Origin: Pseudomonadota bacterium
GTDB taxonomy: Bacteria > Pseudomonadota > Alphaproteobacteria > Rhizobiales > Hyphomicrobiaceae
Reading direction: 5' to 3'
DNA: 64,000 bases
NCBI GenBank assembly: GCA_023412805.1
Contig: JAEZRM010000002.1
Span: forward strand, 1 to 64,000
Part shown: piece by piece, positions 34,204 to 43,164 of the stretch
Position numbering within the stretch: the stretch's first letter is position 1
Layout of the letters: every line of letters starts with the position of its first letter
Made by a program: the position numbers and the translations under genes
The notes under the pieces: model-generated
Databases searched by the model: none
What the model was told of the DNA's origin: nothing
Seen by the model: only the letters and a program-made list of their open reading frames with translations

Positions 34204-36297
34204 TTAGTCAGGTTCCCGCGCAACCACGGCATCGACGATGGCATAGCCCTCGGGGCCGACGATCAGCGGATTGATGTCGAGGCTCTGGATGCGCGGTGTC
34301 GACTTCGTGACGAGATCGCCGACGGCCACCGCGGTCTTCGCGACAGCTTCGACGTCCACCGCAGGCTCACCGCGCGTTCCTGCGAGCACGGGCCAGCAAC
34401 GCAACGCGCGCAGGGCCGCGAGCGCATCATCGGTCGAGAACGGCGGCAACAGCAGGCGCACGTCCGGCATGGCCTCGACGTACTTGCCGCCATCACCAAG
34501 GGCTACGACCGGGCCGAATATGGGATCGCGGTGCGCGCCGATCATGAGCTCGCGCTGGCCGCGCACCATGCGCGCAACGATCACGCCGTCGAAGGTCGCG
34601 CCGGCCTTGGCGATCGCCTGCTCCATGTCGCGGAAGGCTGCGCCCACTGCATCCTCGTTGTCGAGGCCGAGGCGGACGAGACCATGTTCGCTCTTGTGCG
34701 GAAGATCGGCGGAGCAGCCCTTGACGGCGACGGGCCCGCCGAGATTGCGCCATGCGGTCGCGGCTTGAGCGGCTGTACGGCAGAGATGATGCGGCACGAC
34801 CGCCAGGCCCGCCCGCGCGAGCACGTCGAGGCTGTCGGCTTCATTGAGCGCGCGGCCCGCGCCGGTGCTGCTGTCGTTCGATTGCGCCCAGTTGAGTGCC
34901 GGACGCGCCGTCGCGCGCGCGATGAGTGCGTTGTGCTCCGCGAGGCGCGCGAGCGCGGCAATGGCGTCCGCTTCCAGCGGGAATGTGGGCACGCCTGCCG
35001 CCTTGAAGACATCGGCGACGGACTTCTGCCATGCCGACACGACGACGGGTGTACCTGTCGCGTCGGCGAACGCCGCCGTATCCCGTGCGAACGTCGGCAC
35101 GTCGTAGCCCTGGCCCGCGATCGGAAAGCCGATCATGAAGTTGTCGGCTGCGTTTTCGTTCGCGAGCACGGGCAGGATGTCCGAGAGCAGGCGGTTGTTC
35201 TGCAGCAGCGCCGCCGTGAGATCGATCGGATTGGCGGCAGATGCAAATGTCGGCAGGATGGCGTCGAGCTTCTGGCGCACGGGGCCTTCGAGGCGCACCA
35301 TTTCGAGCCCGGCGAAGGTGGCTTCATCCGCACTCATGACGCCGGTCGCGCCGGAGCCGGAGATGGTGACGAGACGGCGCCCTTTGGGTTTCCAGCCTTT
35401 GAGATAAATTTGCGCGGCAGCGACCAACTCGCCGATATTGCGCGCGCGCCAGATGCCGACGCGTTCCAGCGCCGCATCGACCACGCGATCCTCGTTGGCG
35501 AGTGCACCGGTGTGCGAGAGCGCCGCGCGCTGCCCGGCCTCCGTGCGGCCCGACTTGAGTGCGACGACATACACACCGCGTTCATGCGCGATGCGCGCGA
35601 GCGTTTCGAGTTGATCGGGGCGCGGAATGCTCTCGATGTAGAGCAGCAGCAATTTGATGTCGGGATCGCTCGCTGCGGCCGCAGCCATTTCTAGAACTGA
35701 GACATCCGCATCGTTGCCCGTCGCGAGTGAGTAGCGCACGCCGAGTCCCTGCTCGAACAAGAGCCCGACGGGCACCGCGCTCATGGCGCCGCTCTGGCTG
35801 ACGACGGCGATCGGGCCGTCGAAAGGTTCGGACTCCGACCACATGGTCGAGAAGCTCGTCACGGCGCCATTGCCGAAGTTGGCGAGGCCCTGCGTGTTCG
35901 GTCCGACCATGCGCATGCCCGCGGCACGTGCTGCGGCGACCATGCGCGCTTCCTTGGCCTTGCCCTCGGGATCAGAGGTTTCGCCGAAGCCCGACGTCAT
36001 GCACACGAGGCCTTTCACGCCTTTCTTCGCGCAGGCTTCGACGGCAGCGACGGCATTATCACCCGGCACCGCCACGACGACGGTGTCGGGAACCTCGGGA
36101 AGATCGTCGAGACTCGCGACGCATTTAAAGCCCTGCACTTCGGGTCGCGTCGGATTGATCGCCCACACGGGCCCCTTGAATCCGAAACGCTTCAGGTATG
36201 CGAGCGGGCGCCCGCCGATCTTGTTGGGGTTCTCCGATGCGCCGAGGATGGCGATGGAGCGCGGGGCGAGCAGCGGCTTCAGGCTATCGATAGACAT
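34204..36297 (-). CDS. NDP-forming acyl-CoA synthetase (acetate-CoA ligase family)
   Basis: A 697-residue fused enzyme. The N-terminal CoA-binding domain has LAPRSIAILGASENPNKIGG, then VSQSGAMSAVPVGLLFEQGL. SHTGALANEDRVVDAALERV near residue 270 carries the expected phospho-His. A C-terminal ATP-grasp domain starts near residue 490 (LARAGLAVVPHHLCRTAAQA, GPVAVKGCSADLPHKSEHGL). Enzymes of this class make acyl-CoA from a carboxylic acid, ATP and CoA, or the reverse. It is followed upstream by DUF35, thiolase and cyclase genes on the same strand, so an acyl-CoA pathway is likely; the acid is unknown. Confidence 0.9.
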   Translation of the reverse strand: MSIDSLKPLLAPRSIAILGASENPNKIGGRPLAYLKRFGFKGPVWAINPTRPEVQGFKCVASLDDLPEVPDTVVVAVPGDNAVAAVEACAKKGVKGLVCMTSGFGETSDPEGKAKEARMVAAARAAGMRMVGPNTQGLANFGNGAVTSFSTMWSESEPFDGPIAVVSQSGAMSAVPVGLLFEQGLGVRYSLATGNDADVSVLEMAAAAASDPDIKLLLLYIESIPRPDQLETLARIAHERGVYVVALKSGRTEAGQRAALSHTGALANEDRVVDAALERVGIWRARNIGELVAAAQIYLKGWKPKGRRLVTISGSGATGVMSADEATFAGLEMVRLEGPVRQKLDAILPTFASAANPIDLTAALLQNNRLLSDILPVLANENAADNFMIGFPIAGQGYDVPTFARDTAAFADATGTPVVVSAWQKSVADVFKAAGVPTFPLEADAIAALARLAEHNALIARATARPALNWAQSNDSSTGAGRALNEADSLDVLARAGLAVVPHHLCRTAAQAATAWRNLGGPVAVKGCSADLPHKSEHGLVRLGLDNEDAVGAAFRDMEQAIAKAGATFDGVIVARMVRGQRELMIGAHRDPIFGPVVALGDGGKYVEAMPDVRLLLPPFSTDDALAALRALRCWPVLAGTRGEPAVDVEAVAKTAVAVGDLVTKSTPRIQSLDINPLIVGPEGYAIVDAVVAREPD

Positions 36298-36306
36298 GAG
36301 TGCACC

Positions 36307-36633
36307 TCAGGCGCGCTTGAAAAAGGGAATGGGGCGACCGGCAAGTTCGACGACGCTGCCGGTAACGCGATCGCCGATCGCGAGGCCAGATACGCCATGC
36401 GCCATGAGGCGGAAGCCTTCCTCGGCATCGACCATCACGAGCGCATAGGGCGCGAGCGCTTTCATGTCCGGCGTCGGCGCGCGCTCGACGATGGTCACGG
36501 CGTGCACCACACCGTTGCCCGAAGCTTCCGACGTCATCGGCTCGCGCGTGCCGCACTTCGGGCAGAAGTTGCGCACGAAGTACCACACATGTCCGCAGCG
36601 TCCGCAGCGCTGATAGCGGATGGCGTCGCTCAT
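36307..36633 (-). CDS. DUF35 OB-fold zinc-ribbon protein (acyl-CoA binding partner of thiolase)
   Basis: A 108-residue protein. A rubredoxin-like zinc ribbon (CGRCGHVWYFVRNFCPKCGT) is followed by an OB-fold (SGNGVVHAVTIVERAPTPDM, ALVMVDAEEGFRLMAHG). DUF35 proteins form complexes with thiolase-like enzymes and are thought to hold acyl-CoA. The ATG overlaps the stop of the thiolase gene (ATGA), so the two are translated together. This pairing is the normal genomic context of the family. Confidence 0.9.
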   Translation of the reverse strand: MSDAIRYQRCGRCGHVWYFVRNFCPKCGTREPMTSEASGNGVVHAVTIVERAPTPDMKALAPYALVMVDAEEGFRLMAHGVSGLAIGDRVTGSVVELAGRPIPFFKRA

Positions 36634-37775
36634 GGCTGGCGCTCCATGATCAGGCTGACGTGTGAGGACATGACACCGCCATCTCCATGCAGGAATGCCA
36701 GACCCGCATCTGCAACCTGACGGCTACCCGCGCGGCCGGTCATCTGGAGCTGCGTCTCGACGAGATGGGCGAGGGCGCCCGCAACGCCACAGTGGCCGTA
36801 GCTCATGAGGCCACCGTGCGTGTTGAGCGGCTTCGTGCCCGTCCGCGCGAAATACCCCTCGCGGGCCATGCGGCAGGATTGTCCGCGCGGCGCGAGCCCA
36901 AGCTCCTCGAGCAGAATGGCGAGCGTGATCGTGAAACTGTCGTAGATCGCGAGATAATCGGCGTCCGTCGTCGCGAGTTTGCGGCCGCTCGCCGCGATCG
37001 CGCGATCCATGGAGAGGCGGGCGCCGAATTGCGTCAGGCTCGGCGCTTCGCTGATATGCTGGTGCGTATGAGCCTGTCCCGCGCCGATGATCCGCACGGC
37101 GGCGGTCTCCGTCCGCGCGCGACTGACCACGAATGCAACGCCACCATCGGCTGTCGCGCAGCAGTCGAGCAGCTTCAGCGGCCGCGCAATGGGCTTCGAC
37201 GCGAGCACATCCGCAACCGTGATCGGGTCGCGGAACTGCGCGCCGGGATGCGTCGCCGCATTCGCCCGCATGAGCACGGCAAGCTCGGCGAGATCGGCTT
37301 CGGCGAGGCCGTGCTCGTGCATGTAGCGGTTCGCAACGAGACCATAGTACGCCGGAATGGTCGGCCCGAGCGGCACCTCGTGCACGGGATGACCGACCTG
37401 CGCGAGCGTCTCGACGACCTTATCGCGCCCGCCCGGTGCCGAGAGGCGGTTCTCGCCTGCAACGACGAGCACATTCTTGAGACGCCCCCCCGCGACCAGC
37501 TCATGCGCGAGCATAGCCATGGCGAAGCCCGTCGCGCCGCCGACCTGAAGCCCGTGTGCATAAGCCGGGCTCAGTCCGAAATGCTCGCAGAACACTGTCG
37601 CCAGCATGATGTGCGGCATGGTCGTCGCGTAACCCGTGAGCACGCCGTCGATATCACCGCGCTTCAAGCCCGCGTCGTCGAGGGCCAGCGTTGCCGCCTC
37701 GCTCATGAGGTCGATCGTGTTCTTGCCCTCGTGACGCCCGAACGGCAGCAGGCCGACGCCTGTGATCCAGCTCAT
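36630..37775 (-). CDS. Thiolase-like protein (SCP2/lipid-transfer thiolase type)
   Basis: About 381 residues from the ATG at 37775 (SWITGVGLLPFGRHEGKNTI); the longer frame from 37826 would overlap the cyclase gene. Thiolase-fold elements: LSPAYAHGLQVGGATGFAMA where the nucleophilic Cys region is expected, LLDCCATADGGVAFVVSRAR, IYDSFTITLAILLEELGL, and the C-terminal LNTHGGLMSYGHCGVAGALA with the His/Cys pair. The Cys that forms the acyl enzyme in degradative thiolases seems replaced (GLQVGGA), as in many SCP2-like proteins that work as retro-aldolases with DUF35 partners. It belongs to the operon of cyclase, thiolase, DUF35 and synthetase. Confidence 0.85.
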   Translation of the reverse strand: MSWITGVGLLPFGRHEGKNTIDLMSEAATLALDDAGLKRGDIDGVLTGYATTMPHIMLATVFCEHFGLSPAYAHGLQVGGATGFAMAMLAHELVAGGRLKNVLVVAGENRLSAPGGRDKVVETLAQVGHPVHEVPLGPTIPAYYGLVANRYMHEHGLAEADLAELAVLMRANAATHPGAQFRDPITVADVLASKPIARPLKLLDCCATADGGVAFVVSRARTETAAVRIIGAGQAHTHQHISEAPSLTQFGARLSMDRAIAASGRKLATTDADYLAIYDSFTITLAILLEELGLAPRGQSCRMAREGYFARTGTKPLNTHGGLMSYGHCGVAGALAHLVETQLQMTGRAGSRQVADAGLAFLHGDGGVMSSHVSLIMERQP

Positions 37776-37785
37776 GTGAGCCGGC

Positions 37786-38847
37786 TCACACCGTCGCGAT
37801 GGCGTTTGCCGGCGAGCCGACCGCACCCGGCAGGTTGAGCGGCGGCGCCGTCATGAGAAACCGGCTGCGATTGTTCGCGCGCAGCCAGTCCGCCAGCGCC
37901 GAAAGCCGCCAGATCTCACCGAGATTGACGCCCGTCTTGAACAGGCAGTGCTGATGCAGCGGCAGGGCCGCGCATTGGCCGGGCTTCAGCGGCGCATTGT
38001 GCACCTCGACGGCATAGTTGTCGGAGATGAGCGCGACGAGCTTCGATTCCGTGATCCACTGATGGAGCTTCGTGTCGCTGCCGTCGAGGCCCGTGCAGGT
38101 CTGGTGCATGGCCTCCTCTGTCGGCTTGCCCTTCTGTTCGAAGATGACCTCGTCGAATCCGGTCCTGAGGCACACGAAGTCACCGGGCTCGACCTTGATC
38201 CCGTCGGCCGCCATCACGCGCATGAGATCGTCGTACGTCACGGCATGTTTGCGCCGGCCGAAATGAGCGAAGAGATCGATCATGACGCCGCGGCCCTGCA
38301 GGCACTTCTCCGCCATGTTCTCGACGCCGAGCTTATTTGCCCGCGACGTGGATTTGGCCTCGACGAAGGTGCCAGGGATGGCGCCGGCGTCCTTGGCGTC
38401 GGTTGGACCGACGATGTCGGTGTCGCTCCTGAAGCCATTGTAGAAGACCGGCTCGGCGACACCGTCACCATCGGCATCGAACAGTGCGCCGACGTGGGCA
38501 AGCGTATCCCACTGGCTTGAATATTGGAGATGAAGCAGCACCATGTCGTCATTGATGACGTCGGTGAGGCCGGGATGATCGCGGTCGGTGCGGAAGGCCC
38601 AAGTCGGTCGATCGCCGCGCAGCGTGGGACGGAGAATGGGTGGGTGGCGGCGCGGATTGAGTACATTGCCGCCGGGTAGATCGAGCGGCATGGACAGACA
38701 GAAGGTGCGCCCCTCCTTGACCTCGGCGACAGCCCCCCTGACGCGCTCGGCATTGAGCTCATTCATGCGGCCGAGCTGGTCGTCGGGGCCATAATCGCCC
38801 CAAGTGGAGTTCTCCGGCCGCTGCTTCCAGCGCGCGCTCTTGGACAT
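37786..38847 (-). CDS. Cyclase-family hydrolase (kynurenine formamidase-like)
   Basis: A 353-residue protein of the bacterial cyclase family (PF04199). The metal site consensus HxGTHxDxPxH appears in variant form as LQYSSQWDTLAHVGALFD, as in the long members of this family. Further parts are FCLSMPLDLPGGNVLNPRRH and GVENMAEKCLQGRGVMIDL. PGDFVCLRTGFDEV also fits. These proteins hydrolyse amides or lactones, or dehydrate hydroxyacids. The thiolase gene starts about ten bases after its stop. GGAGGAAGC-like signal precedes the ATG. The substrate is unknown. Confidence 0.85.
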   Translation of the reverse strand: MSKSARWKQRPENSTWGDYGPDDQLGRMNELNAERVRGAVAEVKEGRTFCLSMPLDLPGGNVLNPRRHPPILRPTLRGDRPTWAFRTDRDHPGLTDVINDDMVLLHLQYSSQWDTLAHVGALFDADGDGVAEPVFYNGFRSDTDIVGPTDAKDAGAIPGTFVEAKSTSRANKLGVENMAEKCLQGRGVMIDLFAHFGRRKHAVTYDDLMRVMAADGIKVEPGDFVCLRTGFDEVIFEQKGKPTEEAMHQTCTGLDGSDTKLHQWITESKLVALISDNYAVEVHNAPLKPGQCAALPLHQHCLFKTGVNLGEIWRLSALADWLRANNRSRFLMTAPPLNLPGAVGSPANAIATV

Positions 38848-38972
38848 GGGCTTCCTCCGGTGTCGCGCGCATTGCAGTCGCGCGTTCTGACAGTGCGCCG
38901 GCGATGATAGCCGGTCGTGCTGTCAGGATACGTGCGTTGCGCCCGCTGGCAAGCCGGGTCGGCAGGTTCCAG

Positions 38973-39416
38973 CTATGCGCCGCGCCAGACCAGCACGGGA
39001 ATTGTGGTGTGGGTGAGCACTTTCTTGGTCTCGCTTCCGATGAGAAGTCCCGCGAGGCCGCGCCGGCCGTGCGAGGCCATGACGATCAGGTCGCAGCCCT
39101 GCTCCTTGGCCGTCTCGATGATGGATTCCCAGGGGTGCATCTGGAAGGCGTGAAAGGCCTTGAACGGTACGCCTGCGGCGGTGGCGGCGGCTTCGACTTT
39201 CTTGAGGTTCTGGGTCGCGATGTCCTGCGTGCCCTTGAGATAATCCTCCTCCGGAAAGCGGGCCGCGAGCGCTCCCGAGACGATCGCCGAGTACGGGATC
39301 GAGACGGTCAGCGCGGTCAGCCGTGCTCCCACTGCCTTCGCAAGATTCACGGCATAAGGGATCGAGCCCATCCCGAAATCGGAACCATCGACGGGGAGCA
39401 GAATATGCTTGTACAT
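38973..39416 (-). CDS. Universal stress protein (UspA family)
   Basis: A 147-residue protein from the ATG at 39416, preceded by GGAGG; the frame upstream of it is not credible. YKHILLPVDGSDFGMGSIPY starts the domain and DLIVMASHGRRGLAGLLIGS with ETKKVLTHTTIPVLV carries the G2xG9xGS ATP-binding signature, so it is probably of the nucleotide-binding type. It is monocistronic, divergent from the phosphotransferase gene. No EcfG-like promoter was found upstream. Confidence 0.92.
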   Translation of the reverse strand: MYKHILLPVDGSDFGMGSIPYAVNLAKAVGARLTALTVSIPYSAIVSGALAARFPEEDYLKGTQDIATQNLKKVEAAATAAGVPFKAFHAFQMHPWESIIETAKEQGCDLIVMASHGRRGLAGLLIGSETKKVLTHTTIPVLVWRGA

Positions 39417-39628
39417 GGGGAACCTCCGAGTTTCCACGTCCGGCCAAACTTTCCCATGCGGACCGAGCGGCCGAGGCACAGCGTCTGGTGCGCATATGAG
39501 CTTGAGGCCGGCTCCGGTCGCGCGCCTTGCGACCGATCAAGCCCGGCAATGCGGACGGCGCATTTGGCGTGCGGGATGTAAGTCGCTAGTGTGGCCGGAA
39601 AATCCGAACCGGAAGCCCAATCGACCTT

Positions 39629-40726
39629 ATGACCAGTGAACGCACCACTCCGAGAAACGCAGCCGACGCGCATGTGTTCCGCTCTGCCGCGGAAAGTGTG
39701 GCTCTCGACGAGGCGCGTCTGGCAGTCTATCTGGCCGGCATCGGGCTGCCCCTCGATACCTCCGAGCCGGTGCGCCAGTTCGGCACGGGTCTTGCCAACA
39801 TCAACTACCGTCTGACGGCGGGCGGGCGCCGTCTGGTGCTGCGACGGCCTCCCGGTGGCGATCTGCCGCCCGGTGCGCATGATATGTCGCGCGAGCATCG
39901 TATTCTCTCACGGCTGTGGCGCGTCCATCCTCTGGCGCCGGAGAGCTTGCACCTCTGCGAGGACAGAAGCGTCATCGGCGTGCCTTTCCAGCTCATCGAT
40001 TACCGCCCTGGTCTCGTCATCAAGGGCGACGACCGTTCGCGCTTCGATGGTGATCCAAATGTGGCCCACGCGACGAGTGACATGCTGGTCGCGACGCTCA
40101 TCTCGGTGCATCGTGTGGACTGCGCGGCGATCGGTCTCGACACGCTGGGCAAGCCCGAGGGCTTCATCGCGCGCACGCTCAAGGGGTGGGCGGGGCGCGG
40201 TCAGCGCCTGGAGGTTGCTCCCGAGACCGCACGCCTCCTCGGCGAGGTCACGGGCTGGCTCGAGCGGCAGCTTGTGCAGTCGCGGGCGCCGGTGCTGCTG
40301 CATTCGGATTTCAAGCTCGACAACATGATCGTCCACCCCGAGACGCTGGCCCCCGTCGCCATCGTCGACTGGGATATGGGCACGCGTGGCGACCCGCTCT
40401 TCGATCTCGCAACCACGCTCAGCTACTGGGTCGAGCCCGGCGACCCGCCCTGTATGCACGCCCTTCGCCAGATGCCGACCGCGGCGCTGGGTTTCGCCAC
40501 GCGCCGCGAAGTGATCGAAGCGTACGCGCGCGAGATGGGCGTCGATGTTTCCGATTGGCCTCAGCTGCGCGTGCTCGCCATGCTCAAGCTGGCGGTCGTC
40601 CTGCTGCAGCTCTTTGCGCTCTATCAACGCGGTGCCGCCAAAGGCGCCGACTATGCCGAGTTGGACCGGGTCGCGACCGAGCTGCTCGCCTATGCAACGG
40701 ACGTCGCCCACAGGCGCGCGGACTGA
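39629..40726 (+). CDS. APH-family phosphotransferase (ACAD10/11 or LvaA type)
   Basis: A 365-residue kinase-like protein: FGTGLANINYRLTAGGRRLV (glycine-rich loop region), LRRPPGG with the ATP-binding Lys replaced by Arg context, the catalytic LLHSDFKLDNMIVHPETLAP and the metal-binding VAIVDWDMGTRGDPLFDLAT. This subgroup is fused to or next to acyl-CoA dehydrogenases: in ACAD10/11 and in the levulinate pathway protein LvaA it phosphorylates 4-hydroxyacyl-CoA. An acyl-CoA dehydrogenase gene follows 30 bases downstream, so the same chemistry is likely here. The name by similarity is inferred. Confidence 0.85.
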   Translation: MTSERTTPRNAADAHVFRSAAESVALDEARLAVYLAGIGLPLDTSEPVRQFGTGLANINYRLTAGGRRLVLRRPPGGDLPPGAHDMSREHRILSRLWRVHPLAPESLHLCEDRSVIGVPFQLIDYRPGLVIKGDDRSRFDGDPNVAHATSDMLVATLISVHRVDCAAIGLDTLGKPEGFIARTLKGWAGRGQRLEVAPETARLLGEVTGWLERQLVQSRAPVLLHSDFKLDNMIVHPETLAPVAIVDWDMGTRGDPLFDLATTLSYWVEPGDPPCMHALRQMPTAALGFATRREVIEAYAREMGVDVSDWPQLRVLAMLKLAVVLLQLFALYQRGAAKGADYAELDRVATELLAYATDVAHRRAD

Positions 40727-40756
40727 TCAAGATCCGACTACCGAGGAAGGAAGCCC

Positions 40757-41938
40757 ATGGATTTCACTATCCCAAAGCCGCTCGAGGAGCTGCGCGACCG
40801 CGTGTCGGCGTTCGTGCGTGAGAAGATCATTCCCTTCGAGAAGGATCCGCGCTGGGGCCATCACGGCATCCCGGAGGATTTGCGCCGCGATCTCAACAAT
40901 GCCGCAAAGGAGGCAGGGCTGCTCGGCGTCAACAGCCCGGAAGAGTTCGGCGGCAAGGGTTTCTCGCACTTCGAGCAGGCGGTGATCTTCGAGGCGGCGG
41001 GCTACTCCATCCTCGGACCCATCGCGCTGCATTTCCATGCCCCCGACGAGGGCAACATCCATATGCTCGACGTCATCGCGACGCCGGCACAGCGCAAGAA
41101 GTATCTTTCGCGGCTCGCGACCGGCGAGGTGCGCTCATGCTTCGCCATGACCGAGCCCGATGGCGGCGCCGGCTCCGATCCGCTGCTGCTCAAGACGCGC
41201 GCGGTGCCGGACGGCAATGGCTATGTCATCAATGGCCGCAAATGGCTGATCACGGGCGCCGAAGGTGCGGCCTTCGCAATCATCATGGCGCGCACGGGTG
41301 ACGGCCCCGGTGATTGCACCATGTTCTTCACCGAGCTGCCGAACCCGGCCTTCAAGATCAGCCGTGTGCTCGGCACCATGGATTCGAGCTTCATGGGCGG
41401 CCATGCCGTCATCGACATCGAGAACCTGCGCGTGACGGGCGACGACGTCATCGGCGAAGTCGGCCAAGGCTTCAAGTATGCGCAGGTGCGCCTTGCCCCC
41501 GCGCGTCTCACGCACTGTATGCGCTGGCTCGGCTCGGCCATTCGCGCGCACGACATTGCAACGGCGTATGCCCGTTCACGCACGTCATTCGGCAAGCCGC
41601 TCGGCGATCATCAGGGTGTGTCGTTCATGCTCGCCGACAATGCGCTCGACATTCACACCTCGCGCCTCGCCATCTGGCACACGGCGTGGCTACTCGACCA
41701 AGGTGACAAGGCGTCGACGGCGAGTTCCATGGCCAAGGTCATCTGCTCGGAGGCGATCTTCCGCGTGGTCGATCGTTCGCTGCAGATCCTCGGTGGCATG
41801 GGCGTTACGTCTGACACGGTCGTCGAGCGCATCTTCCGCGACGTGCGCGCCTTCCGCATCTACGACGGCCCCTCGGAAGTGCACCGCCATTCGCTCGGGC
41901 GGCGCATCGTGAAGGGCGATCGCCCCAAGGCGCATTAG
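40757..41938 (+). CDS. Acyl-CoA dehydrogenase (ACAD10/11-like)
   Basis: A 393-residue flavoenzyme. CFAMTEPDGGAGSDPLLLKT is the FAD/substrate signature and GRKWLITGAEGAAFAIIMAR the middle beta domain. LQILGGMGVTSDTVVERIFR and AFRIYDGPSEVHRHSLGRRI form the C-terminal part. The position that is a catalytic Glu in classical enzymes (YEG) is Asp (YDG), as is common in this subgroup. GAGGAAGGAAG precedes the ATG. With the upstream phosphotransferase it may convert 4-hydroxyacyl-CoA to the 3-hydroxy form by phosphorylation and elimination/rehydration; this is inferred from the known family pair. Confidence 0.9.
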   Translation: MDFTIPKPLEELRDRVSAFVREKIIPFEKDPRWGHHGIPEDLRRDLNNAAKEAGLLGVNSPEEFGGKGFSHFEQAVIFEAAGYSILGPIALHFHAPDEGNIHMLDVIATPAQRKKYLSRLATGEVRSCFAMTEPDGGAGSDPLLLKTRAVPDGNGYVINGRKWLITGAEGAAFAIIMARTGDGPGDCTMFFTELPNPAFKISRVLGTMDSSFMGGHAVIDIENLRVTGDDVIGEVGQGFKYAQVRLAPARLTHCMRWLGSAIRAHDIATAYARSRTSFGKPLGDHQGVSFMLADNALDIHTSRLAIWHTAWLLDQGDKASTASSMAKVICSEAIFRVVDRSLQILGGMGVTSDTVVERIFRDVRAFRIYDGPSEVHRHSLGRRIVKGDRPKAH

Positions 41939-41948
41939 TTCTCGAGAA

Positions 41949-41974
41949 GGCGCGCGATAACAATATCGCGCGCC
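41949..41974. terminator. Perfect inverted repeat between convergent genes
   Basis: GGCGCGCGATA (41949-41959), loop ACAA, TATCGCGCGCC (41964-41974): an 11-base perfect stem placed 11 bases after the acyl-CoA dehydrogenase stop and 15 bases after the mepA stop on the other strand. It fits a bidirectional terminator. No long T-run follows on either side. Confidence 0.75.
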
Positions 41975-41988
41975 GCTCTCCCTACACC

Positions 41989-43164
41989 CTACTTTTTCTT
42001 GCCCGCTACGGTCGGCGTTGCCGGCTCAGCGTTCTCGGCGTCATCATCAGGCTTGGTTGCCGCACTCTTTGGTGCGTCCGGCTTGGTCACGTCGGAAACG
42101 GGTGACGGTCCGGGCGGCGAGGTATCGCCGATCACCATTTTGCATTCCGCGGGCAGGTCGGCGAGCGTGATCTCCGGCGGCTTCGGCTTGGGTTTAGGCT
42201 TCGGCAGTGCGACCGGTGGCTCAGGGCGCGGCGATCGCGGCGCATAGATCCGCTTCATCCGCTCGATCCAGTCGTCGACTTCCTTGCCGCAGCCGTCATC
42301 GTCCCCGACGACAAATTGCGGGGTGCACGTCGGGCTGTCCTTCGGGCAGGCCATGCGGATGTGCATGTGATAGTGATGTCCCCAGTAGGGGCGGATCTTG
42401 TTGAGGTGCGTGCGCGGCAGCGACTTGTCCTCACAGATGGCCTTCTTGATGGCCGGATGGACGAGCACGCGCTCGACCTGCGGATAGGAAGCCGCGCGTG
42501 TGATGATGCGTCCGTGAGCGGGCGTCCACACCTCGGTGTTTATGCTCACGCGATCCGCTGCGAGCATCGATGTAGCCGAGAGATCCTCGCGCTCACGGTT
42601 GCTGAGCTTCTTGTCCGGCATCGGAGTCAGCCAGATATCGGCGTCGAGGCCGATCTGGTGGCTGGCATGCCCCGTCAGCATGGGCCCGCCGCGCGGTTGC
42701 GAGATGTCGCCGACGAGCAGGCCGTTCCAGCCATCGTTCGCCTTGCCGTCCTTCGCGAGCCGCTCGATGAGCGAGATCAGCGAGGGGTGGCCCCACATCC
42801 TGTTCCGTGACAGCCGCATGACCTGCCAGGCCGGCCCATCGACTGCGATGGCCTTGGCGCCGGCGAGACATCCTTTCGCGTAAAAGCCGATCGCACGCGC
42901 GGCGAGAGGCGCCGGTGCCTTGGCGGCGCCGAACAGCACCTTGGCAGGCGTTGGTGGCGGCCCCGTCTTCGCGGCCTCTGCTTTCTTCTTCACGACTTTC
43001 TTGCCCGCCTTCGGCTTTGGCTTTGCCTTTGCGGCGGCTGCCGGCGTGCTGCCGGTCGCGTGCATCTTGGATGCACTCTGGGCCGAAAGATCGGTGCTGG
43101 AGGGCATCATGGCGGCGGCGAGCAGCAGGGCCGGCCAAGCCAGATGCCGAGGCTTCAACTTCAT
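41989..43164 (-). CDS. mepA: Penicillin-insensitive murein endopeptidase MepA
   Basis: About 391 residues from the ATG at 43164. A signal-like hydrophobic start (AWPALLLAAAMMPSSTDLSA) is followed by a Lys/Pro/Ala-rich linker. The catalytic LAS-type metallopeptidase domain has GHPSLISLIERLA, LTGHASHQIGLDADIWLTPM (zinc His and Asp) and YWGHHYHMHIRMACP (the second metal His pair). A Lys/Pro-rich and acidic C-terminal extension of about 90 residues is present, as in Hyphomicrobiales homologues. The enzyme cuts the D-Ala-mDAP crosslink in peptidoglycan in the periplasm. Confidence 0.93.
   Translation of the reverse strand: MKLKPRHLAWPALLLAAAMMPSSTDLSAQSASKMHATGSTPAAAAKAKPKPKAGKKVVKKKAEAAKTGPPPTPAKVLFGAAKAPAPLAARAIGFYAKGCLAGAKAIAVDGPAWQVMRLSRNRMWGHPSLISLIERLAKDGKANDGWNGLLVGDISQPRGGPMLTGHASHQIGLDADIWLTPMPDKKLSNREREDLSATSMLAADRVSINTEVWTPAHGRIITRAASYPQVERVLVHPAIKKAICEDKSLPRTHLNKIRPYWGHHYHMHIRMACPKDSPTCTPQFVVGDDDGCGKEVDDWIERMKRIYAPRSPRPEPPVALPKPKPKPKPPEITLADLPAECKMVIGDTSPPGPSPVSDVTKPDAPKSAATKPDDDAENAEPATPTVAGKKK

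Noticed and set aside
34126..35694. A 522-codon plus-strand frame
   Set aside because: Antisense to the acyl-CoA synthetase, whose motifs are complete on the minus strand; a usual high-GC shadow.
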